This document shows positions 1 through 10,528 of a DNA stretch of 64,000 bases, piece after piece; position 1 is the stretch's first letter, and every line of letters starts with the position of its first letter. Location: NCBI RefSeq assembly GCF_000746085.1, contig NZ_JQKO01000001.1, forward strand, positions 496,001 to 560,000, written 5' to 3'. The notes below the pieces were generated by a model. The model saw only the letters and a list, made by a program, of their open reading frames with translations, was not told the origin of the DNA and did not search any database. The stretch is from Methylocapsa aurea. GTDB lineage: Bacteria > Pseudomonadota > Alphaproteobacteria > Rhizobiales > Beijerinckiaceae. Made by a program: the position numbers and the translations under genes.

Positions 1-494
1 AGCGCGCGCGGCCGCGCGCCCGTAGCGATGATGATGTTTTTGGCGCGATAGGCCCCGGCCCCGAGGATTCCTTTTGGAATGGGGTTTTGCGGCTCCATCG
101 GCGGCTTTTTGGATGCGCCGACCAGAACCTCGCCGGGCTTGGAAATGGCGGCCTCGCCCCAGATCACGTCCACCTTGTTCTTCTTGAGCAGAAAGCCGAC
201 CCCGCCGTTGAGCTGCGCCGAGACGGCGCGCGAGCGTTTCACCACGGCGGCCGGATCGAACCCGACCGCGCCCTCGATCACGAGGCCATAATCCTTGGCG
301 TGGGTCGCGGTGTGAAAGACCTCCGCCGAGCGGAGCAAGGCCTTGGTCGGAATGCAGCCCCAATTGAGGCAGATCCCGCCGAGATGTTCACGTTCGACGA
401 CGGCGGTCTTGAAGCCGAGCTGCGCCGCGCGGATGGCCGCGACATAGCCGCCCGGTCCGCCGCCGATGATGAGGATGTCGTAAGGGTCAGCCAT
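1..494 (-). CDS. lpdA: Dihydrolipoyl dehydrogenase (E3), N-terminal part, cut by window edge
   Basis: Reoxidises dihydrolipoamide of the pyruvate dehydrogenase complex with FAD and NAD+. The reading frame opens with ATG at 494 and runs off the left edge, so only about 164 codons are visible. Residues 11-16 are the FAD-binding GGGPGG. The redox disulfide lies in GGICLNWGCIPTK, with Cys42 and Cys47 as the active pair. It is the last visible gene of pdhA-pdhB-pdhC-lpdA, all on the minus strand, separated from pdhC by a family A repeat. The C-terminal dimerisation domain with the catalytic His is outside the window. Confidence 0.95.
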   Translation of the reverse strand, partial: MADPYDILIIGGGPGGYVAAIRAAQLGFKTAVVEREHLGGICLNWGCIPTKALLRSAEVFHTATHAKDYGLVIEGAVGFDPAAVVKRSRAVSAQLNGGVGFLLKKNKVDVIWGEAAISKPGEVLVGASKKPPMEPQNPIPKGILGAGAYRAKNIIIATGARPRA

Positions 495-533
495 GCTCGC
501 CTCTCGCATCAAAATCCGCGTCGCGCGATGCCT

Positions 534-638
534 TAGAGCGCATTCAGTTTCGGCGGAGTCAGAAAGCAGCTCTAGGTCTTTGTTTTACCGCATTTTCTTA
601 ACGCGAACCGGTATCCACTTCGCTCGAAAATGCTCTAA
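534..638. repeat. Family A dispersed palindromic repeat, copy A1
   Basis: About 105 bp, starting tagagcgcattcagtttc and ending in gcgaaccggtatccacttcg then ctcgaaaatgctct. Near-identical copies lie at 12371, 25311 and 61375, with a split copy at 18527 and a decayed one at 59451. The right end overlaps the pdhC stop codon (635-637). It sits between pdhC and lpdA. Confidence 0.85.
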
Positions 639-1960
639 ACCAGCATCCCTACCGGGCTCTCGATCAGCGCCTTGAATGCGGCCAGAAGCTCCGCGCCCAG
701 CGCGCCGTCGATCGCGCGATGGTCGGTCGACAGCGTCACGGTCATGACGGTCGCCACCGCCGGCGCGCCATCCTTGACGATTACCCGCTGCTCGCCGGCG
801 CCAACCGCGAGGATCGAGGCCTGCGGCGGATTGATGATGGCCGAGAAATTCCTGATCCCCAGCATGCCGAGATTGGAGACCGAGGCCGTGCCGCCCTGAT
901 ATTCCTCGGGCTTCAGCTTGCGGGCGCGGGCTCTGGCGGCGAAGTCCTTCATCTCGTTGGAGAGGACCGACAAGGTCTTGCGTTCCGCCGCCCGGATTAC
1001 CGGCGTGATCAACCCGCCGGGGATCGCCACCGCGACGCCGACATCGGCCTGCTTATGCTTCAGCATGGCCGCTTCCGTCCAGGTCACATTGGCGTCCGGA
1101 ACCCGGATCAGCGCCAGCGCCAGCGCCTTGATGATGAAATCATTGACCGAGATCTTATAGGCGGGCGCGCCGTCGCCATCCTTTGGCGCGGCGGAATTGA
1201 TCGCCTCCCGCAAGGCCAGCAAAGCGTCAAGCCGGCAATCGACCGAAAGAGTAAAATGCGGGATCGTCCGGCTCGCCTCGACCAGACGGCGGGCGATGGT
1301 CTGGCGCATCGAATCATGCGCGACTTCCGTAAAAGAGCCCGGCGCGAAGTTTTTCCTGATCGTTTCGTCTGAAGGTCCGGAAACGGGCAACGAGGCTGGG
1401 GCGCGAGGAGTCTGAAGCGCCTCTTGCGCTGGCGCCCTTGGCCGCGCGAGGGCCGCCTTCACATCGCGCTCGATGACGCGGCCATGCGGGCCGGAGCCTT
1501 CGATCGTCGCAAGATCGAGCGCCGATTGTTTGGCGATCCGCCGGGCCAGGGGCGAGGCGAAAATGCGCGGGCCGGATTGGCCGTTGACGGCGACGGTGGA
1601 CGGCGCGGCGCCAGGCGCTGAAGGAATTGGGGTTGGGGTTGGGGAAGCCTCGCGAGACGGCGCCGCAATCGGAGCCTCAGCGACGGAGGGCTTGGCGGGA
1701 GCGGCGCTAACGTCTTCCCCTTCGCCCGCGATGACGCCAATGACATCATTGACCGGAACATCGGCGGTTCCGTCCGGCACGACGATTTTGGCGAGGACGC
1801 CTTCGTCGACCGCCTCGACCTCCATGGTCGCCTTGTCGGTCTCGATTTCGGCGAGAATGTCGCCGGACTTGATCTTGTCGCCTTCCTTCTTCAGCCAGCG
1901 GGCGAGATTGCCCTTTTCCATCGTCGGCGAAAGCGCGGGCATCAGAATGTTGACGGGCAT
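635..1960 (-). CDS. pdhC: Pyruvate dehydrogenase E2, dihydrolipoamide acetyltransferase
   Basis: Transfers the acetyl group from E1-bound ThDP to CoA via a swinging lipoyl arm, and forms the core of the complex. The protein has 441 residues from ATG 1960, chosen because [15 protein letters not shown] is the conserved lipoyl-domain start. The frame stays open upstream into pdhB but that part is not conserved. Domains: lipoyl, residues 1-80, with lipoyl Lys43 in [11 protein letters not shown]; Pro/Ala linker; E3-binding domain near 130-170 (SPLARRIAKQ); catalytic acyltransferase to the C-terminus with STDHRAIDGALG. Only one lipoyl domain is present, the second being carried by PdhB. The TAG stop is provided by the end of repeat A1. 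Confidence 0.96.
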   Translation of the reverse strand: MPVNILMPALSPTMEKGNLARWLKKEGDKIKSGDILAEIETDKATMEVEAVDEGVLAKIVVPDGTADVPVNDVIGVIAGEGEDVSAAPAKPSVAEAPIAAPSREASPTPTPIPSAPGAAPSTVAVNGQSGPRIFASPLARRIAKQSALDLATIEGSGPHGRVIERDVKAALARPRAPAQEALQTPRAPASLPVSGPSDETIRKNFAPGSFTEVAHDSMRQTIARRLVEASRTIPHFTLSVDCRLDALLALREAINSAAPKDGDGAPAYKISVNDFIIKALALALIRVPDANVTWTEAAMLKHKQADVGVAVAIPGGLITPVIRAAERKTLSVLSNEMKDFAARARARKLKPEEYQGGTASVSNLGMLGIRNFSAIINPPQASILAVGAGEQRVIVKDGAPAVATVMTVTLSTDHRAIDGALGAELLAAFKALIESPVGMLV

Positions 1961-1997
1961 GGAAAGGCTCACATTTCGAGCGGAACGACCCTTGGAC

Positions 1998-3404
1998 TTA
2001 TCGGTAGCAAACCGCTTTCGCCGCCGCGACGACCTCTTCCACATTCGGCAAAGCGAGCTTTTCGAGGTTCGCCGCATAGGGCATCGGGACATCCTTGCCG
2101 GCGATGCGGATGACCGGCGCGTCGAGATAATCGAAAGCCTGCTCCATCAGCCGCGCGCAAATCTCGGCGCCGACGCCGCTTTGCGGCCAGCCTTCCTCGA
2201 CGGTGACGCAGCGCCCGGTCTTCTTGACCGATTCGACGATCAAGGCGCTGTCCATCGGTCGAATGGTGCGCAGGTCAATGACTTCGGCGTCGATGCCCGC
2301 CTGCTCCAGCTCCGCCGCCGCCTTGAGCGCATAGACCATGCCTATGCTGAATGAGACGATGGTGACGTCCCTGCCCTCTCGGGCGATCCGCGCCTTGCCG
2401 ATCGGGACCAGGAAATCGTCGATCTGCGGCACCTCGAAACTGTGGCCGTAAAGAATTTCATTTTCGAGAAAGATCACCGGATTGGGATCGCGAATGGCGC
2501 TCTTCAAAAGGCCCTTGGCGTCGGCCGCGGTATAGGGGGCGACGACCTTGAGCCCCGGAATATGCGAATACCAGGCGGCGTAATCCTGGCTGTGCTGCGC
2601 CGCCACCCGCGCCGCAGCGCCATTGGGACCGCGAAAGACAATCGGACAGCCCATCTGGCCGCCCGACATATAGAGCGTCTTGGCGGCGGAATTGACAATC
2701 TGGTCCATCGCCTGCATGGCGAAGTTGAAGGTCATGAATTCGACGATTGGGCGCAGGCCACCCATCGCGGCGCCGATGCCTAGCCCGGCGAAGCCATGTT
2801 CCGTGATCGGCGTATCGACCACGCGCCTTTCGCCGAACTCCTGCAACAGTCCCTGCGTGATCTTATACGCGCCCTGATACTCGGCGACCTCTTCGCCAAT
2901 GACGAAAACGCTGTCGTCGCGGCGCATTTCCTCGGCCATCGCATCGCGCAAGGCTTCGCGCACGGTCATCGTCGCCATGGCCGTTTTGGCCGGAATCTCA
3001 GGGGCCGAAGGCTGCGCCGGCTCGCCCGACGCCGCCTCTGGGGCGAGCGGCGAATCAGCGGCCGTCTTGGCGTCGGATTGCGGGCTTCCACCTTCCGTGG
3101 AGGCGTTCTTTCGCCCATCGGCAGGCGGCGCGGAAGGACCTGGCTCCATTGTTGCGTCTTCTCCGGTGCCGGCGATCACCGCGATTGGCGTATTGACGGC
3201 GACATTGTCGGCGCCGTCCGGCACAAGGATCTTGGCGAGCGTGCCTTCATCGACGGCTTCGACCTCCATGGTCGCCTTATCCGTTTCGATTTCGGCCAGG
3301 ATGTCGCCGGACTTGACCTTGTCGCCTTCCTTTTTCAGCCATTTTGTGAGCTTGCCATGTTCCATCGTCGGCGAAAGCGCGGGCATCAGAACATTGGTCG
3401 CCAT
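1998..3404 (-). CDS. pdhB: Pyruvate dehydrogenase E1 beta subunit with N-terminal lipoyl domain
   Basis: Beta half of the ThDP-dependent E1 that decarboxylates pyruvate. It has 468 residues. Residues 1-80 are a complete lipoyl domain (Lys43 in [11 protein letters not shown]) almost identical to that of PdhC, followed by a Pro/Ala/Glu linker to about residue 140. The transketolase-type pyrimidine-binding and C-terminal domains follow (motifs [46 protein letters not shown]). A lipoylated E1 beta is known in Rhizobiales and other alphaproteobacteria. The gene ends 37 bp before pdhC and starts 45 bp after pdhA, so it is co-transcribed. Confidence 0.96.
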   Translation of the reverse strand: MATNVLMPALSPTMEHGKLTKWLKKEGDKVKSGDILAEIETDKATMEVEAVDEGTLAKILVPDGADNVAVNTPIAVIAGTGEDATMEPGPSAPPADGRKNASTEGGSPQSDAKTAADSPLAPEAASGEPAQPSAPEIPAKTAMATMTVREALRDAMAEEMRRDDSVFVIGEEVAEYQGAYKITQGLLQEFGERRVVDTPITEHGFAGLGIGAAMGGLRPIVEFMTFNFAMQAMDQIVNSAAKTLYMSGGQMGCPIVFRGPNGAAARVAAQHSQDYAAWYSHIPGLKVVAPYTAADAKGLLKSAIRDPNPVIFLENEILYGHSFEVPQIDDFLVPIGKARIAREGRDVTIVSFSIGMVYALKAAAELEQAGIDAEVIDLRTIRPMDSALIVESVKKTGRCVTVEEGWPQSGVGAEICARLMEQAFDYLDAPVIRIAGKDVPMPYAANLEKLALPNVEEVVAAAKAVCYR

Positions 3405-3449
3405 GTCGTTTCCTTAGGGTCTTCAGCGCCTGCTATGTCGAGCGTCCGC

Positions 3450-4484
3450 CTATTTATAGACGTCGGTCCATAGCTCGGCGGGATCCGGCTCCAGATCATG
3501 CGAGGCGAAGTCGGCGGCCTGAGCGACGATGGCCCGGATCTCGGCGTCGATCGCCTTGAGGTCTTCCTCGCTCGCCTGCTTGCCGGCGAGCAGGCGCGCC
3601 CGCACCTGTTCGATCGGATCATGTTCCTCGCGCATTTTCTGCACTTCTTCCTTTGACCGATATTTCGCCGGATCGGACATCGAATGGCCGCGATAGCGAT
3701 AGGTTTGCATCTCCAGGATGATCGGGCCGTTGCCGGCGCGGCACCATTCGGCCGCGTGCAGGGCGGCGGCCTTCACGGCGCGCACGTCCATGCCGTCGAT
3801 CTGTTCGCCGGGAATGTTGAAGGATTGTCCGCGCTTTGAAAAATCGGTCAGTGCGGAAGAGCGCGTCACCGAAGTGCCCATGGCGTAGCGGTTGTTTTCG
3901 ATGACATAGACGACCGGAAGCTTCCAGAGCTCGGCCATGTTGAAACTCTCGTAAACTTGGCCCTGATTGGCCGCGCCGTCGCCGAAATAGGTGAAGGATA
4001 CGTTGCCATTGTTGCGATAGCGATCGGCAAAGGCGAGTCCCGTGCCGAGCGGAACCTGCGCCCCGACAATTCCATGACCGCCGTAAAACTGGCTCGCTTT
4101 CGAGAACATATGCATGGAGCCGCCCTTGCCTTTCGACAAGCCGCCCCGCCGCCCGGTCAGTTCGGCCATGACGCCTTTGGGATCCATGCCGCGGGCCAGC
4201 ATATGTCCATGATCGCGATAGCCGGTGATGGTCTGATCGCCTTCCCGCGCCGCCATCATCATGCCGACAACGACCGCCTCCTGGCCGATGTAGAGATGGC
4301 AAAAGCCGCCGATGAGACCCATGCCATACATCTGCCCCGCCTTTTCCTCGAAGCGGCGAATCAGCAGCATCTGGCGATAAGCGGCGAGCTCCTCCTCCGT
4401 GGTGAAAGAGGCGATCGCTTCGGGCGCGTTTTGAGCTTTCCGCGGCGCGGCCTCGGCGCGGACGGAGGAAGATGCGGCGGCCAT
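3450..4484 (-). CDS. pdhA: Pyruvate dehydrogenase E1 alpha subunit
   Basis: Catalytic ThDP-binding half of E1, with PdhB. It has 344 residues from ATG 4484, which follows an AAGGGG ribosome-binding site; the open frame extends 29 codons upstream but looks non-coding. The ThDP/Mg signature is GDGAANQGQVYES with the downstream ENN. Phosphorylation-loop-like YRYRGHSMSDPAKYR is conserved. First gene of the pdh group. About 220 bp separate it from ftsB upstream on the same strand. Confidence 0.96.
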   Translation of the reverse strand: MAAASSSVRAEAAPRKAQNAPEAIASFTTEEELAAYRQMLLIRRFEEKAGQMYGMGLIGGFCHLYIGQEAVVVGMMMAAREGDQTITGYRDHGHMLARGMDPKGVMAELTGRRGGLSKGKGGSMHMFSKASQFYGGHGIVGAQVPLGTGLAFADRYRNNGNVSFTYFGDGAANQGQVYESFNMAELWKLPVVYVIENNRYAMGTSVTRSSALTDFSKRGQSFNIPGEQIDGMDVRAVKAAALHAAEWCRAGNGPIILEMQTYRYRGHSMSDPAKYRSKEEVQKMREEHDPIEQVRARLLAGKQASEEDLKAIDAEIRAIVAQAADFASHDLEPDPAELWTDVYK

Positions 4485-4704
4485 AGAAGCCCCTTGGAAA
4501 TGAGCGCGGCAGATAGAAGAGCGATGAGAAAAATAGCGCAGCTCACCGCCGAAAGCGAGCTTTGCGACCATGAACTCTTCGAATCACATCGATCATGGCC
4601 GCTATCTCTTTGTTTCAAGCCTTGAACTTAATCTGCGGGCGATGCGGCTTCTTGGGGATGGCGCCGAAGCAGGCGCGCGGAGATAAGGGCAAGACCGCCA
4701 GATC

Positions 4705-5028
4705 TCATTTCGCCGGTCGCGGAAGGAACACGACAAGATCGTTCTTGTCGACGCGCCCCAGAAGCGAGCGGGCCTGATCCTCGAGGAGATCACGGTCGAT
4801 CGCCGCCCCCTTCATCAAGGCGATGCGGTGCGCCCATAAGGCGCGCTCTTCCTTGAGCTCCTGCAACTGACCGCGCAGCGCTGCGATGCGATGCTCGTAT
4901 TCATCCTTGGTTTTCAATCCGCGCTCGCCGTTCACCGCATGCCAGACAAAATAGCCTCCGGCCGCGCCTGAGACGCAGTAGAGAAAAAGCGGGTAGAGAA
5001 TTGCGCGCCAGCGCCTGTGGATAACCAT
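4705..5028 (-). CDS. ftsB: FtsB/DivIC-like septum formation initiator
   Basis: Small bitopic cell-division protein of 107 residues from ATG 5028. A basic N-terminus is followed by one membrane segment (about residues 9-27, LYPLFLYCVSGAAGGYFVW) and a periplasmic coiled coil (about 35-70, rich in Glu/Leu/Arg: IAALRGQLQELKEER). The C-terminal DLLEDQARSLLG then DLVVFLP is typical of the alphaproteobacterial family. Placement just upstream of pdhA (and usually downstream of eno) is common in Rhizobiales. Starting at 5094 would overlap the upstream transporter, so 5028 is preferred. Confidence 0.88.
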   Translation of the reverse strand: MVIHRRWRAILYPLFLYCVSGAAGGYFVWHAVNGERGLKTKDEYEHRIAALRGQLQELKEERALWAHRIALMKGAAIDRDLLEDQARSLLGRVDKNDLVVFLPRPAK

Positions 5029-5062
5029 GCAGCGAGGATCGCCGATCGCGGTTAGCGTTTGC

Positions 5063-6304
5063 TTAACGCTCAAGCGCGAGCCACCAAGCGCCAAATCCGA
5101 TGCTGAGCAACGTCAGCGGCAATCCCACCCGCATATAGGCGAGAAATGAGATCTTTGCCCCGGCGCGTCTTGCCTGCTCGACAACTATGAGGTTCGCGAC
5201 GGACCCGATCAGAGTGAGATTGCCGGCGAGGGTCGAACTCATCGCGATGATCAGCCAGCCGCGATCCGGATTGGCCAGATCAGCGACCAAGGGCTGCAAG
5301 ACGAGCACCGCCGGAACATTGCTGACGAGGTTCGAGAGGACGGCCGTCGCGCCCGACAGGACCCAGACGTTGTCGAAATGAAGCTGCCGGGCAGCCGCCA
5401 CGACTTCCGGCGTCAGGAGCGTCCTTTCGGCGGCGGCCACAACGACAAAGAGTCCGGCGAACATCAAGAGAAGTTCGCCATTGATTCCGGCATAGATCTT
5501 CTGTGGTTTGACCGCACGCGACAGAAACAGAAGCGCGCCGCCGATCAGCGCCACCTTGGCGACCGGCGCGCCGGCGACAAAGCCAGCGACGACCCCGGCT
5601 GTCATTAATGCGCCTTTGGCCATCTGCTGGAAATGGCGCCGCGGGCGCGGCTCGGCGGGAGCGGTTTCGAAGGGAGCGGCAAATTCTCTTGGAAAAAGCA
5701 AACGGATGAGGCCAAGCGTCAGCGCAAGCGCGACAACAGCAATCGGCGCCAGCCTATGAGCGAATTCAAGATAGGAAATATCGGAGGCGACGCCGACGAT
5801 CATATTCTGGGGATTGCCGGTAAAAGTGGCGACGCTGCCAGCATTTGAGGCCATCGCCACCGCCAGCAGGTATGGCGCTGGATTGCGGCGCAAGGCGCGG
5901 GCTACGTCGATTACAAGCGGAGCCATCACCAGACAGATGACGTCATTGACGAGAAAGGCGGAGAAAAACCCAGTGACCATGACGATCGCGGCTAGCAGGC
6001 GAAACGGTCCATGCGCGCGCTTGATCGCGAATCGGCCGGCAAGCTCGAAAAATCCGGACAGCCGCAACTGCGCAACAATGATCATCATGCCAAGAAGCAA
6101 GGCGATCGTTTCGAGATCGACCGCTCTTAATGCGTCTTCCAGACTGAGCGCGCCAATCGCCAGCATAAGGGCCGCGCCGACGAGCGCCATGCCGGCGCGG
6201 TCGATTCGCAGTCCAGGCGCCCGGCCGAGAGCCACGCCCGCCAAGGTCGCGATGAAGATCGTCCCCGTCGCGAGCATGCGCCAGTCGAACGCAGCCAAAT
6301 TCAT
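5063..6304 (-). CDS. SLC13/ArsB-type anion (or Na+/H+) transporter
   Basis: Polytopic membrane protein of 413 residues with about 11 hydrophobic segments. The family signature is a repeated pair of half-membrane loops with Asn/Thr/Gly-rich tips: FLVNDVICLVMAPL plus ATFTGNPQNMIVG in the first half, and LVSNVPAVLVLQPL plus AGNLTLIGSVANLIV in the second. This places it in the ion-transporter superfamily with SLC13 permeases, ArsB and NhaD. The substrate cannot be assigned. It lies between eno and ftsB on the same strand and begins 4 bp inside a short upstream frame (ATGA overlap). Confidence 0.85.
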   Translation of the reverse strand: MNLAAFDWRMLATGTIFIATLAGVALGRAPGLRIDRAGMALVGAALMLAIGALSLEDALRAVDLETIALLLGMMIIVAQLRLSGFFELAGRFAIKRAHGPFRLLAAIVMVTGFFSAFLVNDVICLVMAPLVIDVARALRRNPAPYLLAVAMASNAGSVATFTGNPQNMIVGVASDISYLEFAHRLAPIAVVALALTLGLIRLLFPREFAAPFETAPAEPRPRRHFQQMAKGALMTAGVVAGFVAGAPVAKVALIGGALLFLSRAVKPQKIYAGINGELLLMFAGLFVVVAAAERTLLTPEVVAAARQLHFDNVWVLSGATAVLSNLVSNVPAVLVLQPLVADLANPDRGWLIIAMSSTLAGNLTLIGSVANLIVVEQARRAGAKISFLAYMRVGLPLTLLSIGFGAWWLALER

Positions 6305-6585
6305 TGCGCCGGAGCCGCCGCGCGCTTGCCTGGCCTGCGGGGATCAGTCGCGACAACCCCGACGACGAACGCCGCCGAATTCCGCCCGGTGAAGAGGCGG
6401 ATGCCGGCAAATGGACCCTTGGGCGTCGCCTGCATGGGCCAGGAAGAACTCAAGGCGTCGCGCCAAAAACTGGTGAGCAAATAGAGCTGCCCGAGAGACA
6501 AAAAGCTTGGAGGTCTAGAGCCGGATGATTTTGGACGGAATCGCAACGCGATCTCGTCCAAAGTCTTAAATCCGCCTCTCATCAA
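6301..6585 (-). CDS. Small hypothetical frame, start donated by a repeat
   Basis: 94 codons, overlapping the transporter start by four bases (ATGA), which suggests coupling. The first 23 codons lie inside family B repeat copy B1, so the true protein may start later, for instance at a TTG near codon 29. The remainder (LGQLYLLTSFWRDAL ... FTGRNSAAFVVGVVATDPRR) matches no family I recognise. It may be a small unknown protein or a fragment left by repeat insertion. Confidence 0.3.
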   Translation of the reverse strand: MMRGGFKTLDEIALRFRPKSSGSRPPSFLSLGQLYLLTSFWRDALSSSWPMQATPKGPFAGIRLFTGRNSAAFVVGVVATDPRRPGKRAAAPAQ

Positions 6586-6647
6586 AGAGTTAGAGCATGA
6601 TGTCGCCCGAAAATGGTTTCCACTTTTCGGACGACATTATGCTCTAG
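6515..6647. repeat. Family B dispersed palindromic repeat, copy B1
   Basis: About 133 bp between eno and the transporter operon. It reads from ctagagccggatgatttt to cggacgacattatgctctag. It contains two inverted-repeat hairpins (gattttggacggaatcgc against gcgatctcgtccaaag, and cgcccgaaaatgg against ccacttttcggac). A second copy in reverse orientation follows leuA at 40136-40263. Confidence 0.85.
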
Positions 6648-6721
6648 CGATGCAGCGCTGGTCCTCGTCCACCGAAACATGTTCTGGCGAAGCTCGTACC
6701 AGAACGACGAACGGCTGTCGG

Positions 6722-8035
<1,314 letters not shown>

Positions 8036-8147
8036 TCATGGCTTTTACGATGAAGCGGAACAGGAAAAAAGGCCCTTTGGTCAATACAGACAGATCCTTT
8101 TAAACTTTTTGGCGCTATCATCGCCCTGTTCGAGCCACGGGGGTCTT

Positions 8148-8921
8148 GTGTCGTCCGGCAAAGCCGCTGCCTTTTCCTTGACGGCGTTTCTTTGCGCTGG
8201 CGTCGGGACGCAAGCTGGAGCGGACATGCTTCCGCTTGCCGAGAGCGCGCCGCTGCCTGTCCGCCGACCGGAGAGATTGCCGGAGCCGAACCAGGATAAG
8301 GTCGAAAGCAGGAGTAACGAGACCGCTGGCGCGGCGAGGGAGCCGACAGATGCGCGGAAAACCTATCGCGGAATTCTCAAACGAGAGGCCGACAAGACTG
8401 GCCTGCCGCCTGACATAGCCGACGCCGTCACGGCGATCGAGAGCGGATATGACCCCGGCGCCATAGGCGGCGTCGGCGAGATCGGCCTCATGCAGATCCG
8501 GCCTGGCACGGCGGCCATGCTGGGCTTCAAGGGCGATTTGAGCGAACTGGCCAAGCCTGAAACAAACATTCACTATGGCGTAGCCTATCTCGCCGAGGCG
8601 TGGCGCCTGGCCAATGGCGATTTGTGCCGCGCCTTGATGAAATATCGGGCCGGCCATGGCGAAGAGCTGATGTCGCCGCTCTCCATAACCTATTGCGGTC
8701 GGGCGCGGGCGCATTTGGCCGCCATCGGCTCGCCCTTCGCGGCAAGCGCATCCGCTCCCTTTGTTTATGATCTCGCGGCGCCCCGGGTTCAGGCGGCCAA
8801 GCGGGGGCCGAGGATCAGGACGGCGGCGGTGAGTCTGGCCTTCTGGGCGGCGCATGAGGCCCGGGTGAAGGCGATTACGCGGCGCATCGAGGCAAGATGG
8901 CGACGAATAGCTTTGCGCTGA
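8148..8921 (+). CDS. Soluble lytic murein transglycosylase (SLT domain)
   Basis: Predicted exported peptidoglycan-cleaving enzyme of 257 residues. The frame is open far upstream over eno, but the likely start is GTG 8148, which follows an acgggggt ribosome-binding site and gives a signal peptide (AAFSLTAFLCAGVGTQAGA). A Pro/Arg/Glu-rich linker precedes the SLT domain: catalytic Glu in AIESGYDPGA, then GEIGLMQIRPGTAAMLGF, YGVAYLAEAW and LMKYRAGHG. The C-terminal basic tail (about 60 residues) is unusual. Divergent from eno. Confidence 0.85.
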   Translation: MSSGKAAAFSLTAFLCAGVGTQAGADMLPLAESAPLPVRRPERLPEPNQDKVESRSNETAGAAREPTDARKTYRGILKREADKTGLPPDIADAVTAIESGYDPGAIGGVGEIGLMQIRPGTAAMLGFKGDLSELAKPETNIHYGVAYLAEAWRLANGDLCRALMKYRAGHGEELMSPLSITYCGRARAHLAAIGSPFAASASAPFVYDLAAPRVQAAKRGPRIRTAAVSLAFWAAHEARVKAITRRIEARWRRIALR

Positions 8922-9136
8922 GCATCTTCGAGCGAAGCAAATGCCCGGTTAGCGTCGAAAAGACGCGATAAACCATTCTGATCAATTTCCTGCCCATGAT
9001 GGCTGACGGATTGGATCATAACAGCTTGATCGATACTGCATGCGGGCTATTGTGAAGCGCGTGCTTGGTGATCCGCGGCTCAGCGGCGCTGAACCACGCG
9101 AAAATTCAAGGGCAAAAATCAAGGGGAGGAAATCAG

Positions 9137-9463
9137 ATGAATAAGAAAGCGTCAGGTCTTTTGTTCGTCGCCGGAGCTACTGCGATGGCCATCTCTGCGC
9201 TCATGACTCCTGTAGAGGCCAAAACTCCGGATGAGTGGACATGCAGCGATTTCCTTCAGGTCCCTAAGAACGCCCAGCCGCAGGTTGTCTATTGGATGGA
9301 AGGCTTCCACAAAGGGGCCAAGCCGGAGGCCGCCGATGTAACGGTTGAAAGCTTCAAGCGTCCGATCGGAAAACTTGTCGTCGAATGCCGGAAGAACAAG
9401 CCTCAAAATCTTTGGGATGCGATCGTTCAACATTTCTACACGGCGGCGAAGGCGATCCCATAG
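9137..9463 (+). CDS. HdeA/HdeB-like periplasmic protein
   Basis: 108 residues from ATG 9137 after a strong aaggggagga ribosome-binding site. Signal peptide about 1-29, ending PVEAK. The mature part begins TPDEWTCSDFLQVP and has two Cys (in TCSDF and VECRKN), the pair that forms the disulfide in HdeA-family acid-stress chaperones. Length and the FLQVP...PQVVYWMEGF pattern fit that family. Monocistronic. Function in acid protection is family knowledge, not shown here. Confidence 0.72.
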   Translation: MNKKASGLLFVAGATAMAISALMTPVEAKTPDEWTCSDFLQVPKNAQPQVVYWMEGFHKGAKPEAADVTVESFKRPIGKLVVECRKNKPQNLWDAIVQHFYTAAKAIP

Positions 9464-9593
9464 GCTCTGCCTTGCCGATTTCGTGTTTTAGAGGGTCATC
9501 CTAGCGGCGAAGGGTCGCTCCAAGTCATCGGATAAGCCGCTTGCTTGCATTGGCGCATGATCCTGATGGGATCATGCGTTGCAGCCCTCCCGC

Positions 9594-9941
9594 CTAATGC
9601 AGGACAGGCAGAGTGATGGTCCAAAGACTCGTATAGTCGGGATCGTACACGACCTCATCGACGCTCTTCAGGCGGTAGCGTCCTGGACTCGCCTTAGCGA
9701 AGGCCCTCGTATTGGGCGGCAGCGTCAGAGTCTCGCCGAGGCGCTTGCCTCGGAGCGAAAGAACGAATCCCGTAGCAGCAGCGACGTCGGTGATGACGCC
9801 ATGCGCCTGCACCCGCTCGCGCACCGTCCGGCCATCCGGCTCAAGATAAATGAAACCGGCGATGACATATTTTCCGATGAGTCCGGCGGCGAATTCGCTG
9901 TCCCACGCGGGACCCGGATCAGCGTCCTCCTCGTCGGTCAT
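9594..9941 (-). CDS. Conserved hypothetical protein downstream of rplS
   Basis: 115 residues from ATG 9941, starting 23 bp after the rplS stop on the same strand, so probably co-transcribed. The acidic N-terminus (MTDEEDADPGP) is followed by a likely beta-rich domain (KYVIAGFIYLEPDG, GRYRLKSVDEVVYDP). No signal peptide, membrane segment or recognisable motif. Function unknown. Confidence 0.55.
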   Translation of the reverse strand: MTDEEDADPGPAWDSEFAAGLIGKYVIAGFIYLEPDGRTVRERVQAHGVITDVAAATGFVLSLRGKRLGETLTLPPNTRAFAKASPGRYRLKSVDEVVYDPDYTSLWTITLPVLH

Positions 9942-9964
9942 CCCTTGCCCTTGCAGCGCGGGGC

Positions 9965-10408
9965 CTATTCAGCAGGCGTCGCGGCGTTTTTCTTGGCCGC
10001 GGCCTTGGCTTCCTTCTTGGCAGCCTCGCGCGCGGCCTTCGCCGCCGGAGATTCCATCTTTTCCGCGATGCGGGCCGATTTGCCGCGGCGATCGCGCAAA
10101 TAATAGAGCTTCGCGCGGCGGACCTTGCCGCGCCGCACGACCTTGATCGAATCGATATTCGGCGAGTAAATCGGGAACACCCGCTCGACGCCTTCGCCAT
10201 AGGAAATCTTGCGGACGGTGAAGCTCTCATTGAGGCCGCCGCCATTGCGGGCGATGCACACGCCTTCATAGGCCTGCACGCGGGTTCGCTCGCCTTCCTT
10301 CACCTTGACGTTGACGATGACCGTGTCGCCCGGCTGAAACGCCGGAATGGTCTTGCCGGCCGACAACTTGGCGGCCTGCTCGGCCTCGAGTTCCGCGATA
10401 ATGTTCAT
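9965..10408 (-). CDS. rplS: 50S ribosomal protein L19
   Basis: 147 residues. The core (residues 1-115) is typical: [75 protein letters not shown]. An Ala/Lys-rich C-terminal tail of about 30 residues extends it beyond the usual 115-130. trmD and rpsP, often upstream in other bacteria, are not adjacent here. Confidence 0.98.
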   Translation of the reverse strand: MNIIAELEAEQAAKLSAGKTIPAFQPGDTVIVNVKVKEGERTRVQAYEGVCIARNGGGLNESFTVRKISYGEGVERVFPIYSPNIDSIKVVRRGKVRRAKLYYLRDRRGKSARIAEKMESPAAKAAREAAKKEAKAAAKKNAATPAE

Positions 10409-10528
10409 GACTTAATGCCTTGCCGTTCCGCCGGATTTTTCCGGCGAGCGTTTTATCACGCTGTTTTCAGTTGGAAGGGCTGCTCTACACGAGACGCTTG
10501 GGCTTGTCGAGATGGCGCCGCCCTCGGC

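Noticed and set aside
8789-9019. 76-codon minus-strand frame overlapping the lytic transglycosylase end
   Set aside because: Overlaps a well-supported gene and resembles no family.
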